A DNA stretch of 60,700 bases from Streptomyces sp. JJ36 (GTDB taxonomy: Bacteria > Actinomycetota > Actinomycetes > Streptomycetales > Streptomycetaceae): positions 1-60,700 of the forward strand of contig NZ_JACYHE010000032.1 of the NCBI RefSeq assembly GCF_021696945.1, written 5' to 3'. The notes beneath the pieces were generated by a model. The model was not told where the DNA came from. It worked only from the letters and a program-made list of their open reading frames with translations, and did not search any database. The position numbers and the translations under genes were made by a program. The stretch's first letter is position 1. Each line of letters opens with the position of its first letter. Positions 8,009 through 17,404 of the stretch are shown here, in pieces.

Positions 8009-8362
8009 TCAGGTCGCCGGGTCCGGGGTGTGGAGGTCGGGGTAGGTCGTCACACGGGGGTGGCGGTGGGCCCAGTCCAGGATCTCGGGGCCGGGGGTGC
8101 CGTAGATCTCGGCCTGGGTCATCTCGGCGCACGCGCCGACCTGGCGCAGCAGGTCCGCCGCCCGCTCGTTGTGCGTCACCGCGGCCGCGGTGTCGGCGTA
8201 CTCCTCCAGGACGACGTAGCCGCCCTCGCCGGCGAAGAACCACCGGTAGGTGAGGGTGCCGGGTTCCTGCCTCGCCTGGGCGCACAGGACCCGCAGTAAC
8301 TCCTCGAAGCGGGGACGCTGTTGCCGGGGGACGTCGAACCGGGCCCGTACGAAGATGCTCAT
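8009..8362 (-). CDS. Antibiotic biosynthesis monooxygenase (ABM) domain protein
   Basis: This is a 117-aa protein of the ABM/YgiN ferredoxin-like fold. MSIFVRARFDVPRQQRPRFE at the start, then QEPGTLTYRWFFAGEGGYVVLEEYAD with the expected Glu-rich strand, support this. The gene converges on the VOC gene with a 23-nt gap. Such proteins oxidise quinol-type or polyketide substrates without cofactor, or degrade small reactive molecules. No cluster of biosynthetic genes surrounds it, so a housekeeping detoxification role is more likely. Confidence 0.8.
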   Translation of the reverse strand: MSIFVRARFDVPRQQRPRFEELLRVLCAQARQEPGTLTYRWFFAGEGGYVVLEEYADTAAAVTHNERAADLLRQVGACAEMTQAEIYGTPGPEILDWAHRHPRVTTYPDLHTPDPAT

Positions 8363-8658
8363 GGGCGGTAGTCAAGCGCCCCGGCGTGGGCTGCGCCAGA
8401 GGCACCGCCGGCCGCACCGGGCCCCGGACGGCGGGAGGTCCGGCCCCGCCCCGCTGGGCTCCGCCCTCGTGTTCCGCCGTCGCGGTGTACCGAGCGTCGG
8501 CGGCGCGCCGGTCGCCCGGCGGTGCCCGGGGGCGGGCTGCGCACCCGGCCACCGGGGCTCGGGTGGTAGTCCCGTGGTCCGGGCCGGGTGACAGGCCCGG
8601 GGCCCAGGGCCCAGGTGCCGTGCCGGGGCCAGGTGGACCGGCCCCCCGGCCCCGGGGT
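8363..8658. other. Intergenic region without a gene
   Basis: This is about 300 bases of very GC-rich sequence between two minus-strand genes. Open frames here are only codon-bias shadows. No clear hairpin or promoter was recognised. Confidence 0.5.
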
Positions 8659-9879
8659 TCAGGCGTCGGTGGGCGTACGGCCGGTGTGGGTGACGCGGAA
8701 GGTGAGGCCGGCGTCGAGGAGGCGCTGGAGGAGGGGCCGGCCGAGGGCGACAGCGGGGGTGAGCTGCCCGGAGAGCGCCGGGAGCTCGTCGAAGGCGAGG
8801 CAGAGGGCGGACTCGGCGAGGATCTTGGAGGTCTCGTCGTAGCCCGGGTCGCCCCCGGCGACCTCGGTGGCGAGGCGCCGGCCGCCGCCCTCGCCGAGGA
8901 AGCGGAGGGAGAAGCTGCTGCGGGCCCGGCGCTCCTCGCTGGGCCCCTCGCCGGAGCCGAGGCGGCTGGTCAGGGCGCGGCGTACGGCGGGGAGCTGGGC
9001 CGCGCCGAGCAGGGCGCCGGCGCCCGCGACGCCGCCGAGGGCGACGGGCAGATGGCGGACCGCGGCGGCGTGGCGATAGCGGAAGTCCGGCCCGTACCGG
9101 TCCAGGGCGGAGGCGGAGCGCGCCACGATCTGCGGGTCGATCGTCGGCAGCGGGACGGCCCAGGCGTCCAGCAGCGGGACGCGGCGGAGGCCGCCGGTCG
9201 GGGTGGAGATGCGGCGGTCGGCCGGGCGTGGCTCTGCGGCACGCCGTTCCCGGGCGGCCCGGAGGGTCTGCGGCCCGCGGGCGAAGGAGTCGAGGGCGGA
9301 GGCGAGGGTGCCGCCGGAGATGGTGGCGTCGGCGCGCACGTAACCGTCGATGCGGAGCGGCACGCCTTCCGGGAGCCGCTCCACGGTGTACTGGACGCCG
9401 AGGTCGTACGGGACGGAGTCGAAGCCGCAGGCGTGCAGGAGCCGGGCGCCGGTGCGCCGGGCCACGGCGTCGTACCGGAGGTACATGGTGTCGACGAACT
9501 CCGGTTCGCCGGTGAGGTCGAGGTAGTCGGTGCCCGCCTCGGCGCAGGCGGCCACCAGGGGCTCCCCGTGGCGGAGGTACGGCCCCACGGTGCTGACCAC
9601 CACGCGGGCCCCGGCGGCGAGCCGGTGCAGCGAGGCGGGGTCGCCCGCGTCGGCCTCCAGGAGCGGGAGGTCCGCGCATTCCGGGCGCAGGGCGGCCAGT
9701 TCGGCGCGGACGCCGGCCAGCTTGTCGCGGTTACGTCCGGCGAGGGCCCAGCGGCAGCCGGGCGGGGCGTTGCGGGCGAGGTAGCGGGCGGTGAGGCGGC
9801 CGGTGAAGCCGGTCGCACCGTAGAGGACGAGGTCGTGGGGCTCGGTCTCGGTGGGCGGGTGCGCGTCGGCCTGCGGCAC
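8659..9879 (-). CDS. Saccharopine dehydrogenase-like / trans-acting enoyl reductase family protein
   Basis: This is a 406-aa protein with an N-terminal Rossmann motif GATGFTGRLTARYLA (residues about 22-36) and AGRNRDKL, which marks NAD(P) binding. The middle contains VVSTVGPYLRHGEPLVAAC and TDYLDLTGEPEFVD, hallmark segments of saccharopine-dehydrogenase-like oxidoreductases, including the mycobacterial trans-acting enoyl reductases. The C-terminus carries hydrophobic stretches but no clear transmembrane helix. The substrate cannot be read from the sequence; lipid or keto/enoyl reduction is plausible. Start ATG 9879 leaves a normal N-terminus. It is the downstream neighbour of the ABC exporter on the same strand, 146 nt away. 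Confidence 0.85.
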   Translation of the reverse strand: MPQADAHPPTETEPHDLVLYGATGFTGRLTARYLARNAPPGCRWALAGRNRDKLAGVRAELAALRPECADLPLLEADAGDPASLHRLAAGARVVVSTVGPYLRHGEPLVAACAEAGTDYLDLTGEPEFVDTMYLRYDAVARRTGARLLHACGFDSVPYDLGVQYTVERLPEGVPLRIDGYVRADATISGGTLASALDSFARGPQTLRAARERRAAEPRPADRRISTPTGGLRRVPLLDAWAVPLPTIDPQIVARSASALDRYGPDFRYRHAAAVRHLPVALGGVAGAGALLGAAQLPAVRRALTSRLGSGEGPSEERRARSSFSLRFLGEGGGRRLATEVAGGDPGYDETSKILAESALCLAFDELPALSGQLTPAVALGRPLLQRLLDAGLTFRVTHTGRTPTDA

Positions 9880-10025
9880 GGGGTCCTCCGGGCGAGGGTC
9901 GGGGTTACCGGCGGGTTGCGGACAGTCCGACCGTACGCCTTCCGCGCGGGTGGTGTGCGGTGTGCCCCGTCACGGGGCGCAGGCGCGCTTCCTGTCCCGC
10001 GGGGGCGGGCCGCCCGGCGTCGCCG

Positions 10026-11990
10026 TCAGCCCGGGTCGGGGGAGGCGAGGAACTGGGTGGCGGCGAGTTCGGCGTAGAGGGGGTCGGCGGTGACCAGTTC
10101 GCGGTGGCTGCCGACGGCCCGCACCGTGCCGGCGTCCATCACCACGATGCGGTCCGCCATGGTGACCGTCGACAGCCGGTGGGCGACGACCAGCACAGTG
10201 GTCCGGCCGGCGACCTCGGCGACGGTGTCGCGCAGCGCCGCCTCGTTGACCGCGTCGAGTTGCGAGGTGGCCTCGTCCAGGAGCAGCAGCCGCGGACGGC
10301 GCAGCAGGGCGCGGGCGATGGCGACGCGCTGGCGCTCGCCGCCGGAGAGCTTGGTGCCGCGGTGGCCGACGCGGGTGTCCAGCCCCTCGGGCAGCCGCGC
10401 CGTCAGCCCGTCGAGCCGGGTGGTGCGCAGCACCTCCTCCAGGGCGTCGTCGGTGGTGTCGGGGGCGCCCAGCAGCAGGTTGTCCCGGAGGGTGCCGGAG
10501 AGCACGGGGGCGTCCTGCTCGACGTAGCCGAGGGCGGAGCGGAGTTCGGGGATCGGCCAGTCCCGGACATCGCGGCCGTCGAGCAGCACCCGCCCCGCCT
10601 CGGGGTCGTAGAACCGCTCGACGAGGGAGAAGACGGTGGTCTTGCCCGCGCCGGAGGGGCCGACGAAGGCGGTCATGCCGCGTGGCGGCACGCGGAAGCT
10701 CACCCCGTGGTGGACGTACGGGAGGTCCGGTCCGTACCGGAAGCGGACGTCCTCGAACGCGAGCGCGGCCGGCGCGGCGCCGGGCGCCGGCAGCGGGGCG
10801 GGGGGCCGCTGCGGCTCGGTCGGCAGGCGCCGGGCCTCCTGGATGCGGGCGACGGCGGCCGCGCCGACCTGGTACTGCGTCACCGCCTGGACCAGTTCCT
10901 GGAGCGGCGACATGAGATAGAAGACGTAGAGGAGGAAGGCCACCAGGGTGCCGATGTCGATGGCCCCGGTGGCGACGCGGGCCCCGCCGAAGCCCAGCAC
11001 GGTGAGGAAGGCGACCTGCATGGAGAGCCCCGCGGTGTTCCCCGCCAGGGCCTCCCACTTGGCCGCCCGTACGGCCTGCCGCCAGGACTCCTCGGCGGCC
11101 GCGTGCACGGCCTGCTCCTCGCGGTGTTCGGCACCGGACGCCTTGACGGTGCGCAGGGCGCCGAGGATGCGTTCGAGGGCGGCGCCCATGAGGCCGACGG
11201 ACTCCTGGGCCTGACGGCTCGCCCGGTGGATACGGGGCACGATGAGGCCGATCACGCAGCCCGCACCGGCGATGACGGAGACCGTCACGGCCAGCAGCAC
11301 GGGATCGACCACGGCCATCATGACCAGCGTGGCCAGCAGGGTGAGACCGCCGGTGCCGGCGCCGACGAGGGAGTCGGTGGTCACCTGGCGCAGCAGGGTG
11401 GTGTCCGAGGTCACCCGGGCCATCAGATCGCCGGGCTCGCTGCGGTCCACGGCGGATATCCGCAGCCGGAGGAGGAAGGAGGAGAGCGAGCGGCGGGCCG
11501 CGAGCACCACCGACTCGGCCGTGCGGCGCAGCACGTACGCACCCAGCGCGCCCACACAGGCGTTGGCGATCACCAGCGCGGACATCAGGAACAGTGGGCC
11601 GGTGATGGACCGGTCGTCCGCGAGATCGTCGATGAGGGCGCGGGCGACCAGCGGCAGGGCGAGCCCGGTGGCGCCGGTGACCAGGGAGAGGACGGCCCCG
11701 GCGAGGAGGGCGCGGCGGTGCGGGCGGACGTGGTGCAGGAGCACCCGCCAGGCGGGGGTGCCGGGGGCCTCGGGCCCTCCGGTGTCGCCGGGCGCCCCGG
11801 ACGCGGGCTCCCCGGACGGGCCACCGGGTGTCCCGGAGGTGCCGGGCGGCCCGGACGGGCCACCGGGTGGCGCGGACCTGCCGGGTGCTCCGGCGTCGCC
11901 ATGTGCCGACGGGCCGGGGACGCGGGCGGTGGGGGAGGTGTCGGTGTCGTCGGGGGGTTGGGCGCCGGATGATGTGGTGTCCGTGTCCAC
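10026..11990 (-). CDS. ABC transporter, fused permease and ATPase (exporter half-transporter)
   Basis: This is a 654-aa protein starting at GTG 11990, with GAGGAG 6 nt upstream. A disordered, Gly/Pro/Thr-rich N-terminus (residues 1-80) precedes a six-helix transmembrane domain (about 90-380). The ATPase follows: Walker [10 protein letters not shown] near 444, signature LSGGERQR near 548, Walker B LLLLDEAT near 568, and the H-loop in VVAHRLSTV. It would dimerise to export a hydrophobic compound, lipid or peptide. The cargo is unknown; no biosynthetic genes adjoin. The Gly/Pro-rich head is longer than usual for the family and resembles other low-complexity additions in this window. Confidence 0.92.
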   Translation of the reverse strand: MDTDTTSSGAQPPDDTDTSPTARVPGPSAHGDAGAPGRSAPPGGPSGPPGTSGTPGGPSGEPASGAPGDTGGPEAPGTPAWRVLLHHVRPHRRALLAGAVLSLVTGATGLALPLVARALIDDLADDRSITGPLFLMSALVIANACVGALGAYVLRRTAESVVLAARRSLSSFLLRLRISAVDRSEPGDLMARVTSDTTLLRQVTTDSLVGAGTGGLTLLATLVMMAVVDPVLLAVTVSVIAGAGCVIGLIVPRIHRASRQAQESVGLMGAALERILGALRTVKASGAEHREEQAVHAAAEESWRQAVRAAKWEALAGNTAGLSMQVAFLTVLGFGGARVATGAIDIGTLVAFLLYVFYLMSPLQELVQAVTQYQVGAAAVARIQEARRLPTEPQRPPAPLPAPGAAPAALAFEDVRFRYGPDLPYVHHGVSFRVPPRGMTAFVGPSGAGKTTVFSLVERFYDPEAGRVLLDGRDVRDWPIPELRSALGYVEQDAPVLSGTLRDNLLLGAPDTTDDALEEVLRTTRLDGLTARLPEGLDTRVGHRGTKLSGGERQRVAIARALLRRPRLLLLDEATSQLDAVNEAALRDTVAEVAGRTTVLVVAHRLSTVTMADRIVVMDAGTVRAVGSHRELVTADPLYAELAATQFLASPDPG

Positions 11991-12079
11991 GGCACTCCTC
12001 GGGTGCGCGCCGGGTGGTCGCTCTGAGAGCGTAACCCGCCGTGCCCGGGGGTGGGTTCACCCGAAGGAGGGGTTACGGG

Positions 12080-12793
12080 TCAGCGCTCGGGCCGGTGCCA
12101 GGGGGTGGTGGCCAGGCGGCCGGTGGTGCCCAGGTCGAGGCCGCCGTCGGGCGTGAGGCGCTGGGCGGGGTCGCCCTCGGCCGGGGTGACGTCGAGGTGG
12201 ACGCCGGTGTCCGCGGACCCGTCCCCGGCGGTCACGGTGTTGCGCCAGAAGAGCTCCGTGACGGCCTCCTCGCCGGGTTGCAGCACCAGGGTCCCGACCG
12301 GCGGGGAGTCGTACGCGGTGATCTCGTCCGGGTCCCGCAGGATCTCGACGTCCAGCGGCTGCCCGTCACCGTTCAGGACCCGCAGTCGGGGGTGTCCGGC
12401 GACCCGGTACGGACGGTCGCCGCAGTTGGTCAGGGTGACGCTCATCCCCCGCAGTCCCATGGCGGCGTTCACCAGGCCGGCGTGGAGCCGTACGCCGGTG
12501 CGCGGGCAGGTGCCGGGGACGGCGGGGCGTGGCTTCCCGGGCCGACCGGGCTCGGCGTGCGGGGCCGGGGGCGGGGTCGGCGCCTCCGGTGCGCCGGCCG
12601 CCGCCGAGGCCGGGGGCTCCGGAGCCGGCTCGCCGGGAGCGGAGTCCGTACGGGCGGGGTCGCGCTCGCGTTCGATCTCCGCGGCGAGGCCGCAGCCGGA
12701 GGCCAGCCCGGCGGCCAGCCCCGCGGCGAGCACGAGGGAGAGCGTGCGCGGGCGCACACGCGGGGCGCGGTGACGGAGCGCGGGAAGGATCAC
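12080..12793 (-). CDS. DUF4232-like lipoprotein
   Basis: This is a 237-aa predicted lipoprotein. From GTG 12793 the N-terminus is basic, followed by a hydrophobic stretch and lipobox LASGC near residue 29. A Pro/Ala-rich linker (about 45-85) precedes a beta-sandwich-like domain containing CPRTGVRL, MGLRGMSVTLTNCGDRPYRV and a late LFWRNT. This is the pattern of DUF4232 proteins of Streptomyces. Two conserved Cys may form a disulphide outside the cell. Its function is unknown. The gene follows another lipoprotein gene (13010-13654) on the same strand, with a terminator between them. Confidence 0.75.
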   Translation of the reverse strand: MILPALRHRAPRVRPRTLSLVLAAGLAAGLASGCGLAAEIERERDPARTDSAPGEPAPEPPASAAAGAPEAPTPPPAPHAEPGRPGKPRPAVPGTCPRTGVRLHAGLVNAAMGLRGMSVTLTNCGDRPYRVAGHPRLRVLNGDGQPLDVEILRDPDEITAYDSPPVGTLVLQPGEEAVTELFWRNTVTAGDGSADTGVHLDVTPAEGDPAQRLTPDGGLDLGTTGRLATTPWHRPER

Positions 12794-12891
12794 GCGCCCG
12801 ATCCTCGCACGAGGACGCGCCGGCGCCCCGGGCCGGAGCAGCGCCGTCTCCGCCGGGCCACGCCACCGCGCCCCCGGCCTCGCGGAAGGAG

Positions 12892-12932
12892 GCGAGGGGC
12901 CCGAGCCACCCCCGCGAGCCCGGGCCCCTCGC
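12892..12932 (-). terminator. Hairpin terminator downstream of the 13,010-13,654 gene
   Basis: Perfect 12-bp arms GCGAGGGGCCCG and CGGGCCCCTCGC are separated by 17 nt, 78 nt beyond the stop of the upstream minus-strand gene. Confidence 0.7.
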
Positions 12933-13009
12933 CCCTCCGTGGTCCTGCGCTCCCCCGCAGCGCGGGACCGCACGGGACGGGCACGCGTCACGCGCGCCCG
13001 GTCCCGCCG

Positions 13010-13654
13010 TCAGTCCGCCTTCCAGAAGACCGGCTCCTTGTCGAAGTCGGCCGTGTACGTCACCACCGACGGCCGCTGCCCCTTCGCGACGAGGAAGACC
13101 AGGCAGCGGGTCTGCTCGGTGCCCGCGGAGAGCTCGTACTCCCCCTCGTTCACGCACTCCGTCACCTCGTCGTCGACGGTGACGAGCTCGTCGGCCTCCT
13201 CGCCGCGGGCGTCCCGGAGGCCGGTCGGGGTGAAGGGGTGGGCGACCGTCTTCTCCCCGACGTTCCTGAACGTCATGGTCACGTAGTACGGCACCTTGGC
13301 GCGCTGCTCGGCGTCCAGCCGGACCTCGTCGAGGTCGCTCATCGCGCCCTTCTCCACGGAGTCGGCGGTGAGCTGCAGGGTGCCGGTGCGGTCGCCCGCC
13401 CGCTTGTACGACACCGTGGTGGGGGTGCCGAGGTCGAGGGTCCTGCCCAGGTCGGCGTCGACCGGCTTGTCCGCGTCCGCGGTGGCGGAGGGCGACGCGT
13501 CGGTGGAGGGGTTCTCCTCGGGTACGTAGTCCTCCTCGCAGGCGGTGCCGAAGAGCACGACCGCGCCGGCGAGCAGGACGGCGGCGGCAGGACGCACGGC
13601 GGGTCGCGTCGCAGGGCGCGTCGCGGGTCGCGCGGCGGGACGTACGGAACGCAT
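13010..13654 (-). CDS. Putative lipoprotein, unknown extracellular domain
   Basis: This is a 214-aa protein starting at ATG 13654, with GGGAGTG 6 nt upstream. The N-terminus repeats RPAxRPAT (a short tandem of Arg-Pro-Ala units) and leads into a hydrophobic core ending FGTAC, a lipobox near residue 38. A Ser/Asp/Thr-rich linker precedes a beta-rich domain with YYVTMTFRNVGEKTVAHPF, like DUF4352-type telokin folds. Cys residues in VTECVNEG and EQTRCLVF may pair. The function is unknown; surface exposure is likely. The repeated RPAT units come from a repeat in the DNA at about 13,600-13,645. Confidence 0.75.
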   Translation of the reverse strand: MRSVRPAARPATRPATRPAVRPAAAVLLAGAVVLFGTACEEDYVPEENPSTDASPSATADADKPVDADLGRTLDLGTPTTVSYKRAGDRTGTLQLTADSVEKGAMSDLDEVRLDAEQRAKVPYYVTMTFRNVGEKTVAHPFTPTGLRDARGEEADELVTVDDEVTECVNEGEYELSAGTEQTRCLVFLVAKGQRPSVVTYTADFDKEPVFWKAD

Positions 13655-13978
13655 GGGTGTCACTCCCCCGGATCGGCATACGGGCCGCACACCCCGGTGC
13701 GGTGGGGCGGGCGGCGGTGCGGGACCAGCATGGCCCCGGAAACGCCGCAGTCGGGCGGCTGTCACCGACCGGGGAAGATCCTGCGACGCGCCCATGCCAA
13801 TGCAACGGAGCGGTGCCGGGACGGCACCCGGCGGCGCGCGGACGAGACCGCCGGTCGGCCCGGTGCGCGGACCCGCCGTCCCACAGCGCGGGCACCCCGT
13901 GGACACGGCCCGGCCTGTGGACACGGGACGGCCCCCTCCGGCGGCGGACGCCGGAGGGGGCCGCGGGGAGGGCCGTCG
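13655..13978. other. Spacer between rodlin and lipoprotein genes
   Basis: This holds the lipoprotein promoter region and the rodlin terminator. No gene is seen. Confidence 0.5.
13929..13963 (-). terminator. Strong hairpin terminator of the rodlin gene
   Basis: Perfect 15-bp arms CGGCCCCCTCCGGCG / CGCCGGAGGGGGCCG surround a 5-nt loop, 16 nt past the rodlin stop codon. Confidence 0.85.
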
Positions 13979-14398
13979 TCAGTGGACGTTGTTGGCGTTC
14001 CCGGCACCGTTCTGCGAGATGATCGGGAAGTCCTCCAGGAGGTGCGACAGCGGGTCGTCGCCGTCGCTGAGGCTGGAGTTCTCCGTGCAGGTCTGGTGGT
14101 TGGCGCTCGTCAGGATGTCCTGGACGCCGATGTTCAGCAGGGCCGCGATGCTCTGCGCGTTGAGCTTGTTGAACGGCACCGCGATGCAGGGCTTGTTCAG
14201 CGAGCCGTTCACCAGGCTCATGTTGGGGCTCATGTAGCCGCCGGTGGTGGTGTTGCCGTAGGCCTGCTTCGAGCCGTTGCCGTTGGCGGACTGGCCGCCC
14301 CTGTCGTCGCTGGTCGCCATCGCGGGGGTGGCGGCCGCGCCGGTGGCACCGACGACCGAAGCCGCTACAGCAGCCGTAGCAAGAACCTTCTTGAGCAC
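13979..14398 (-). CDS. rdl: Rodlin (aerial hypha and spore surface protein)
   Basis: This is a 139-aa secreted protein with a Sec signal peptide (MLKKVLATAAVAASVVGATGAAATPAMA, read from positions 14398-14315). The mature part has the rodlin signature: GGYMSPNMSLVNGSLNKPCI, LNAQSIAALLNIGVQDIL, two Cys, and the end GAGNANNVH. Rodlins form the rodlet layer on Streptomyces aerial hyphae and spores together with chaplins. Known loci usually carry a divergent rdlA-rdlB pair near chaplin genes; here there is one rodlin and no neighbour of that type. It has its own terminator. Expression is expected during aerial growth. Confidence 0.95.
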   Translation of the reverse strand: MLKKVLATAAVAASVVGATGAAATPAMATSDDRGGQSANGNGSKQAYGNTTTGGYMSPNMSLVNGSLNKPCIAVPFNKLNAQSIAALLNIGVQDILTSANHQTCTENSSLSDGDDPLSHLLEDFPIISQNGAGNANNVH

Positions 14399-14566
14399 GA
14401 GTCTTCCTTCCGGATCATGGAGGTGCCCCGCTGCCGGAGCGCCCTGGACAACTCCTGGGATAGACGGAAGTTCTCGCGGTTCACCCGATCGGCTCCGTTT
14501 GATGCCCTTAACGGACGTAGTTCACCCCGCGGACCGTAACGCGACGGCGCACCGGACAATGGGCGC

Positions 14567-16372
14567 ATGACGACGACGCAGACGGATGGCATGCCGGACT
14601 GGGAGAAGCGGTTCCGGGCCCCCCGGGTGAGCCTGCCCGAGTGGGCCGAGGACGCCCCGGACCGCTCCCTGTTCGTGTCCAATGCGACGGGCACCTTCGA
14701 GCTCTACGCCTGGGACCGCGCCACGGGCGAGCAGCGGCAGGCCACGGACCGTCCCCACGGCACCACCGACGGGGTGCTGGCGCCCGACGGCGAGACGATC
14801 TGGTGGTTCTCGGACACCGACGGTGACGAGTTCGGGGTCTGGATGCGCCAGCCCTTCGGCGGCGGCCCCGACGAGCCCGCCGCCCCCGCCCTCGCCCCGT
14901 CCTACCCGGCCGGACTGGCCCTGGGCCGGGACGGCACCGCGGTGATCGGCCGCTCCACGGACGAGGAGGGCTCCACCCTCCACGTCCTGCGCCCCGGGGA
15001 GGAGCCCCGGGAGATCTACCGGCACCAGGAGTCCGCGGGCGTCGGCGACCTGAGCGACGACGGCACGCTGATCGCGGTCGAGCACACCGAGCACGGCGAC
15101 GCGATGCACTCCGCGCTCCGCGTGGTGCGCCGGGACGGGAGCACGGTCGCCGAGCTGGACGACTCCGAGGGCGGCACCCGGGAGCTGGGCCTCACGGTGC
15201 TGGGCTTCGCCCCGGCCCCCGGCGACGTACGGCTGCTCGTGGGCCACCAGCGGCGGGGCCGCTGGGAGCCGATGCTCTGGGACCCGCTGAGCGGCCGCAC
15301 CACGGACCTGGAGCTCGGGCTGCCCGGCGACGTCAGCGCCGAGTGGTACCCGGACGCCGGCGCGCTGCTGATCGTCCACAGTCACCAGGCGCGCAGCGAG
15401 CTCTACCGCTGCGCGATCTCCGCCGAGGGCCGGCCGGGGCCGCTGGAGCGGGTGGAGACGCCCGCCGGCTCGGTCTCCGGGGCGACGGCGCGCCCGGACG
15501 GCACCGTGGAGTACCTGTGGTCCTCCGCCGCGCGCCCGCCCCAGGTGCGCTCCACCCGGGGCACCGTGGTGCTGGACCCGCCGGGGATGACGGCGCCGCA
15601 GTCGGTGCCGGTGGAGGACGCCTGGGTGGAGGGCCCGGGCGGCACGGTCCACGCGCTGGTGCAGCGGCCCGCGGGCGAGGGCCCCTTCCCGACCGTCTTC
15701 GACGTGCACGGCGGCCCCACCTGGCACGACAGCGACGCCTTCGCCGCCCAGCCGGCCGCCTGGGTGGACCACGGCTTCGCCGTCGTACGGGTCAACTACC
15801 GCGGCTCCACCGGCTACGGCCGGGAATGGACGGACGCGCTCAAGCACCGGGTCGGCCTGATCGAGCTGGAGGACATCGCCGCCGTACGGGAGTGGGCGGT
15901 CTCCTCCGGGCTCGCGGACCCCGGGCGGCTGGTGCTGGCCGGGGGCTCCTGGGGCGGTTACCTCACCCTGCTCGGGCTCGGCACGCAGCCGGAGTCCTGG
16001 GCGGTCGGGCTGGCCGCCGTGCCGGTCGCGGACTACGTCACCGCCTACCACGACGAGATGGAGGCGCTGAAGTCCATGGACCGCACGCTGCTCGGCGGCA
16101 CCCCGGAGGAGGTTCCGGAGCGCTATGCGGCGTCCTCCCCGCTGACGTACGTGGACGAGGTGCGTGCCCCGGTCTTCATCTCGGCGGGCGTGAACGACCC
16201 CCGGTGCCCCATCCGGCAGGTGGAGAACTACGTCCGGCGGCTGGAGGGCCGCGGTCACCCGCACGAGGTCTACCGCTACGACGCCGGGCACGGGTCGCTG
16301 GTGGTGGAGGAGCGGATCAAGCAGCTCCGCCTGGAGATCGAGTTCGCCCAGCGCCACCTACCCCGGCGGTAG
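14567..16372 (+). CDS. S9-family serine peptidase (prolyl oligopeptidase type)
   Basis: This is a 601-aa cytosolic protein. Residues about 40-340 carry WD/beta-propeller-like repeats. Residues about 360-600 form the alpha/beta-hydrolase catalytic domain, with HGGPTWHDSDAF, NYRGSTGYGREW and the nucleophile motif GGSWGGYLTL (Ser near 463). The Asp is in NDPRCP near 543 and the His in DAGHGS near 575. Complete catalytic triad and usual length indicate an active acylaminoacyl- or dipeptidyl-type peptidase. No signal peptide is seen. Its 3' end overlaps the convergent SURF1 gene by 56 bp. Confidence 0.93.
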   Translation: MTTTQTDGMPDWEKRFRAPRVSLPEWAEDAPDRSLFVSNATGTFELYAWDRATGEQRQATDRPHGTTDGVLAPDGETIWWFSDTDGDEFGVWMRQPFGGGPDEPAAPALAPSYPAGLALGRDGTAVIGRSTDEEGSTLHVLRPGEEPREIYRHQESAGVGDLSDDGTLIAVEHTEHGDAMHSALRVVRRDGSTVAELDDSEGGTRELGLTVLGFAPAPGDVRLLVGHQRRGRWEPMLWDPLSGRTTDLELGLPGDVSAEWYPDAGALLIVHSHQARSELYRCAISAEGRPGPLERVETPAGSVSGATARPDGTVEYLWSSAARPPQVRSTRGTVVLDPPGMTAPQSVPVEDAWVEGPGGTVHALVQRPAGEGPFPTVFDVHGGPTWHDSDAFAAQPAAWVDHGFAVVRVNYRGSTGYGREWTDALKHRVGLIELEDIAAVREWAVSSGLADPGRLVLAGGSWGGYLTLLGLGTQPESWAVGLAAVPVADYVTAYHDEMEALKSMDRTLLGGTPEEVPERYAASSPLTYVDEVRAPVFISAGVNDPRCPIRQVENYVRRLEGRGHPHEVYRYDAGHGSLVVEERIKQLRLEIEFAQRHLPRR

Positions 16373-17288
16373 TGCCCCCGGCGGGCGGCTCTGACGGGGC
16401 CTCCGGGTCGCCCGGGGCGCCCGGGACCTCCGGGCCGCCCGGGACCTCCGGGTCGCCCGGGAAGCCGGCGGCCTGCTCGCCGGGGTCCCCGGTGCCGCCC
16501 GCACCGGGCGGCGCGGGAGCCGGGGGTGTCAGGCCGAGCGCCGCGTCCCGGGCCGGCTCGGCGTCCCGGCGGAAGAGCCGGTACCACATGAAGAGGACGA
16601 AGCCCGCGAAGACGAACCACTCGGCCGTGTAGCCGAGGTTCTGGAACGCCTTCATGTCCAGGCCGGTGCCGGCGGCCGCGACCGGCGGCACCGGCCGCAG
16701 CGGCGCCTCGGTCCGCTGCACGGTGATCCACGCCTCGTGGACGTCGTACGGCACCACGTTCACCAACGCGGCGGCGCTGACCATGCCGAGCTGTCCCTCC
16801 GGCAGGCCGCCGGCCGTCCGTACGCCCGGGCTGCCCTCGGTCTCGGGGGCCTGCAGCGCGCCGCGCACCGTCACCTCGCCGCGCGGCGGCGCGGGCGCCC
16901 GGTCCGGGTCGGCCTTCCCCGGGAGCCAGCCGCGGACCACGGGCAGCGCCGGGCCCGCGTCGGTGCGGAGGAGGGAGAGGACGTAGAAGCCGCGCTCGCC
17001 GTCGAGCATCCGGTCCGGCACGAGCAGGGTGTGCCGGGCGTCGTAGCGTCCGGTGGCCTCGGCGGTGCGGCCGCTGGTCCGCTTGTCGACGGGCAGCAGT
17101 GAGGTCAGCGGCTCGGCGCGGGCGCCGGAGGGCTGCTCGCCGGCCTGCTCCTGCTGCTCGCGGTGACTGTCCACCCGGGCCTCGAAACGGGAGAGCTGCC
17201 AGCTCCCCATGAAGAGGCAGACCGGGATGGAGAGCACGACGAAGACGTTGATCGCCCACCATCGCGGGGCCAGCAGAAACCGGTACAC
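16317..17288 (-). CDS. SURF1 family cytochrome oxidase biogenesis protein
   Basis: This is a 323-aa protein from GTG 17288 (VYRFLLAPRWW). Transmembrane segments lie at about residues 10-30 and 215-235, flanking the extracytoplasmic domain. SURF1 hallmarks are visible: the N-terminal GSWQLSRFEARVDS, VVRGWLPG, and FQNLGYTAEWFVFAGF before the second helix. It assists maturation of haem-copper oxidase. The C-terminal 75 residues are a Gly/Pro/Glu repeat tail (PGDPEVPGGPEVPGAPGDP) not found in the family core and encoded in the overlap with the convergent peptidase gene. The tail is probably disordered. Confidence 0.9.
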   Translation of the reverse strand: MYRFLLAPRWWAINVFVVLSIPVCLFMGSWQLSRFEARVDSHREQQEQAGEQPSGARAEPLTSLLPVDKRTSGRTAEATGRYDARHTLLVPDRMLDGERGFYVLSLLRTDAGPALPVVRGWLPGKADPDRAPAPPRGEVTVRGALQAPETEGSPGVRTAGGLPEGQLGMVSAAALVNVVPYDVHEAWITVQRTEAPLRPVPPVAAAGTGLDMKAFQNLGYTAEWFVFAGFVLFMWYRLFRRDAEPARDAALGLTPPAPAPPGAGGTGDPGEQAAGFPGDPEVPGGPEVPGAPGDPEAPSEPPAGGTTAGVGGAGRTRSPGGAA

Positions 17289-17404
17289 GCCCCCACGGTA
17301 CGGGGCACGCCGCGCGCCCCGGCGCTCCGGGGGCCGGTGCGGGGACGCCGGGACGCCGTGGTGCCGCACCCGGCGGCGGGCGCCCGGCGGCCGCCGGCCG
17401 TCCC

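Noticed and set aside
12041..14539. 832-residue open frame on the plus strand
   Set aside because: It crosses two lipoprotein genes and the rodlin gene in antisense and has no recognisable domain.
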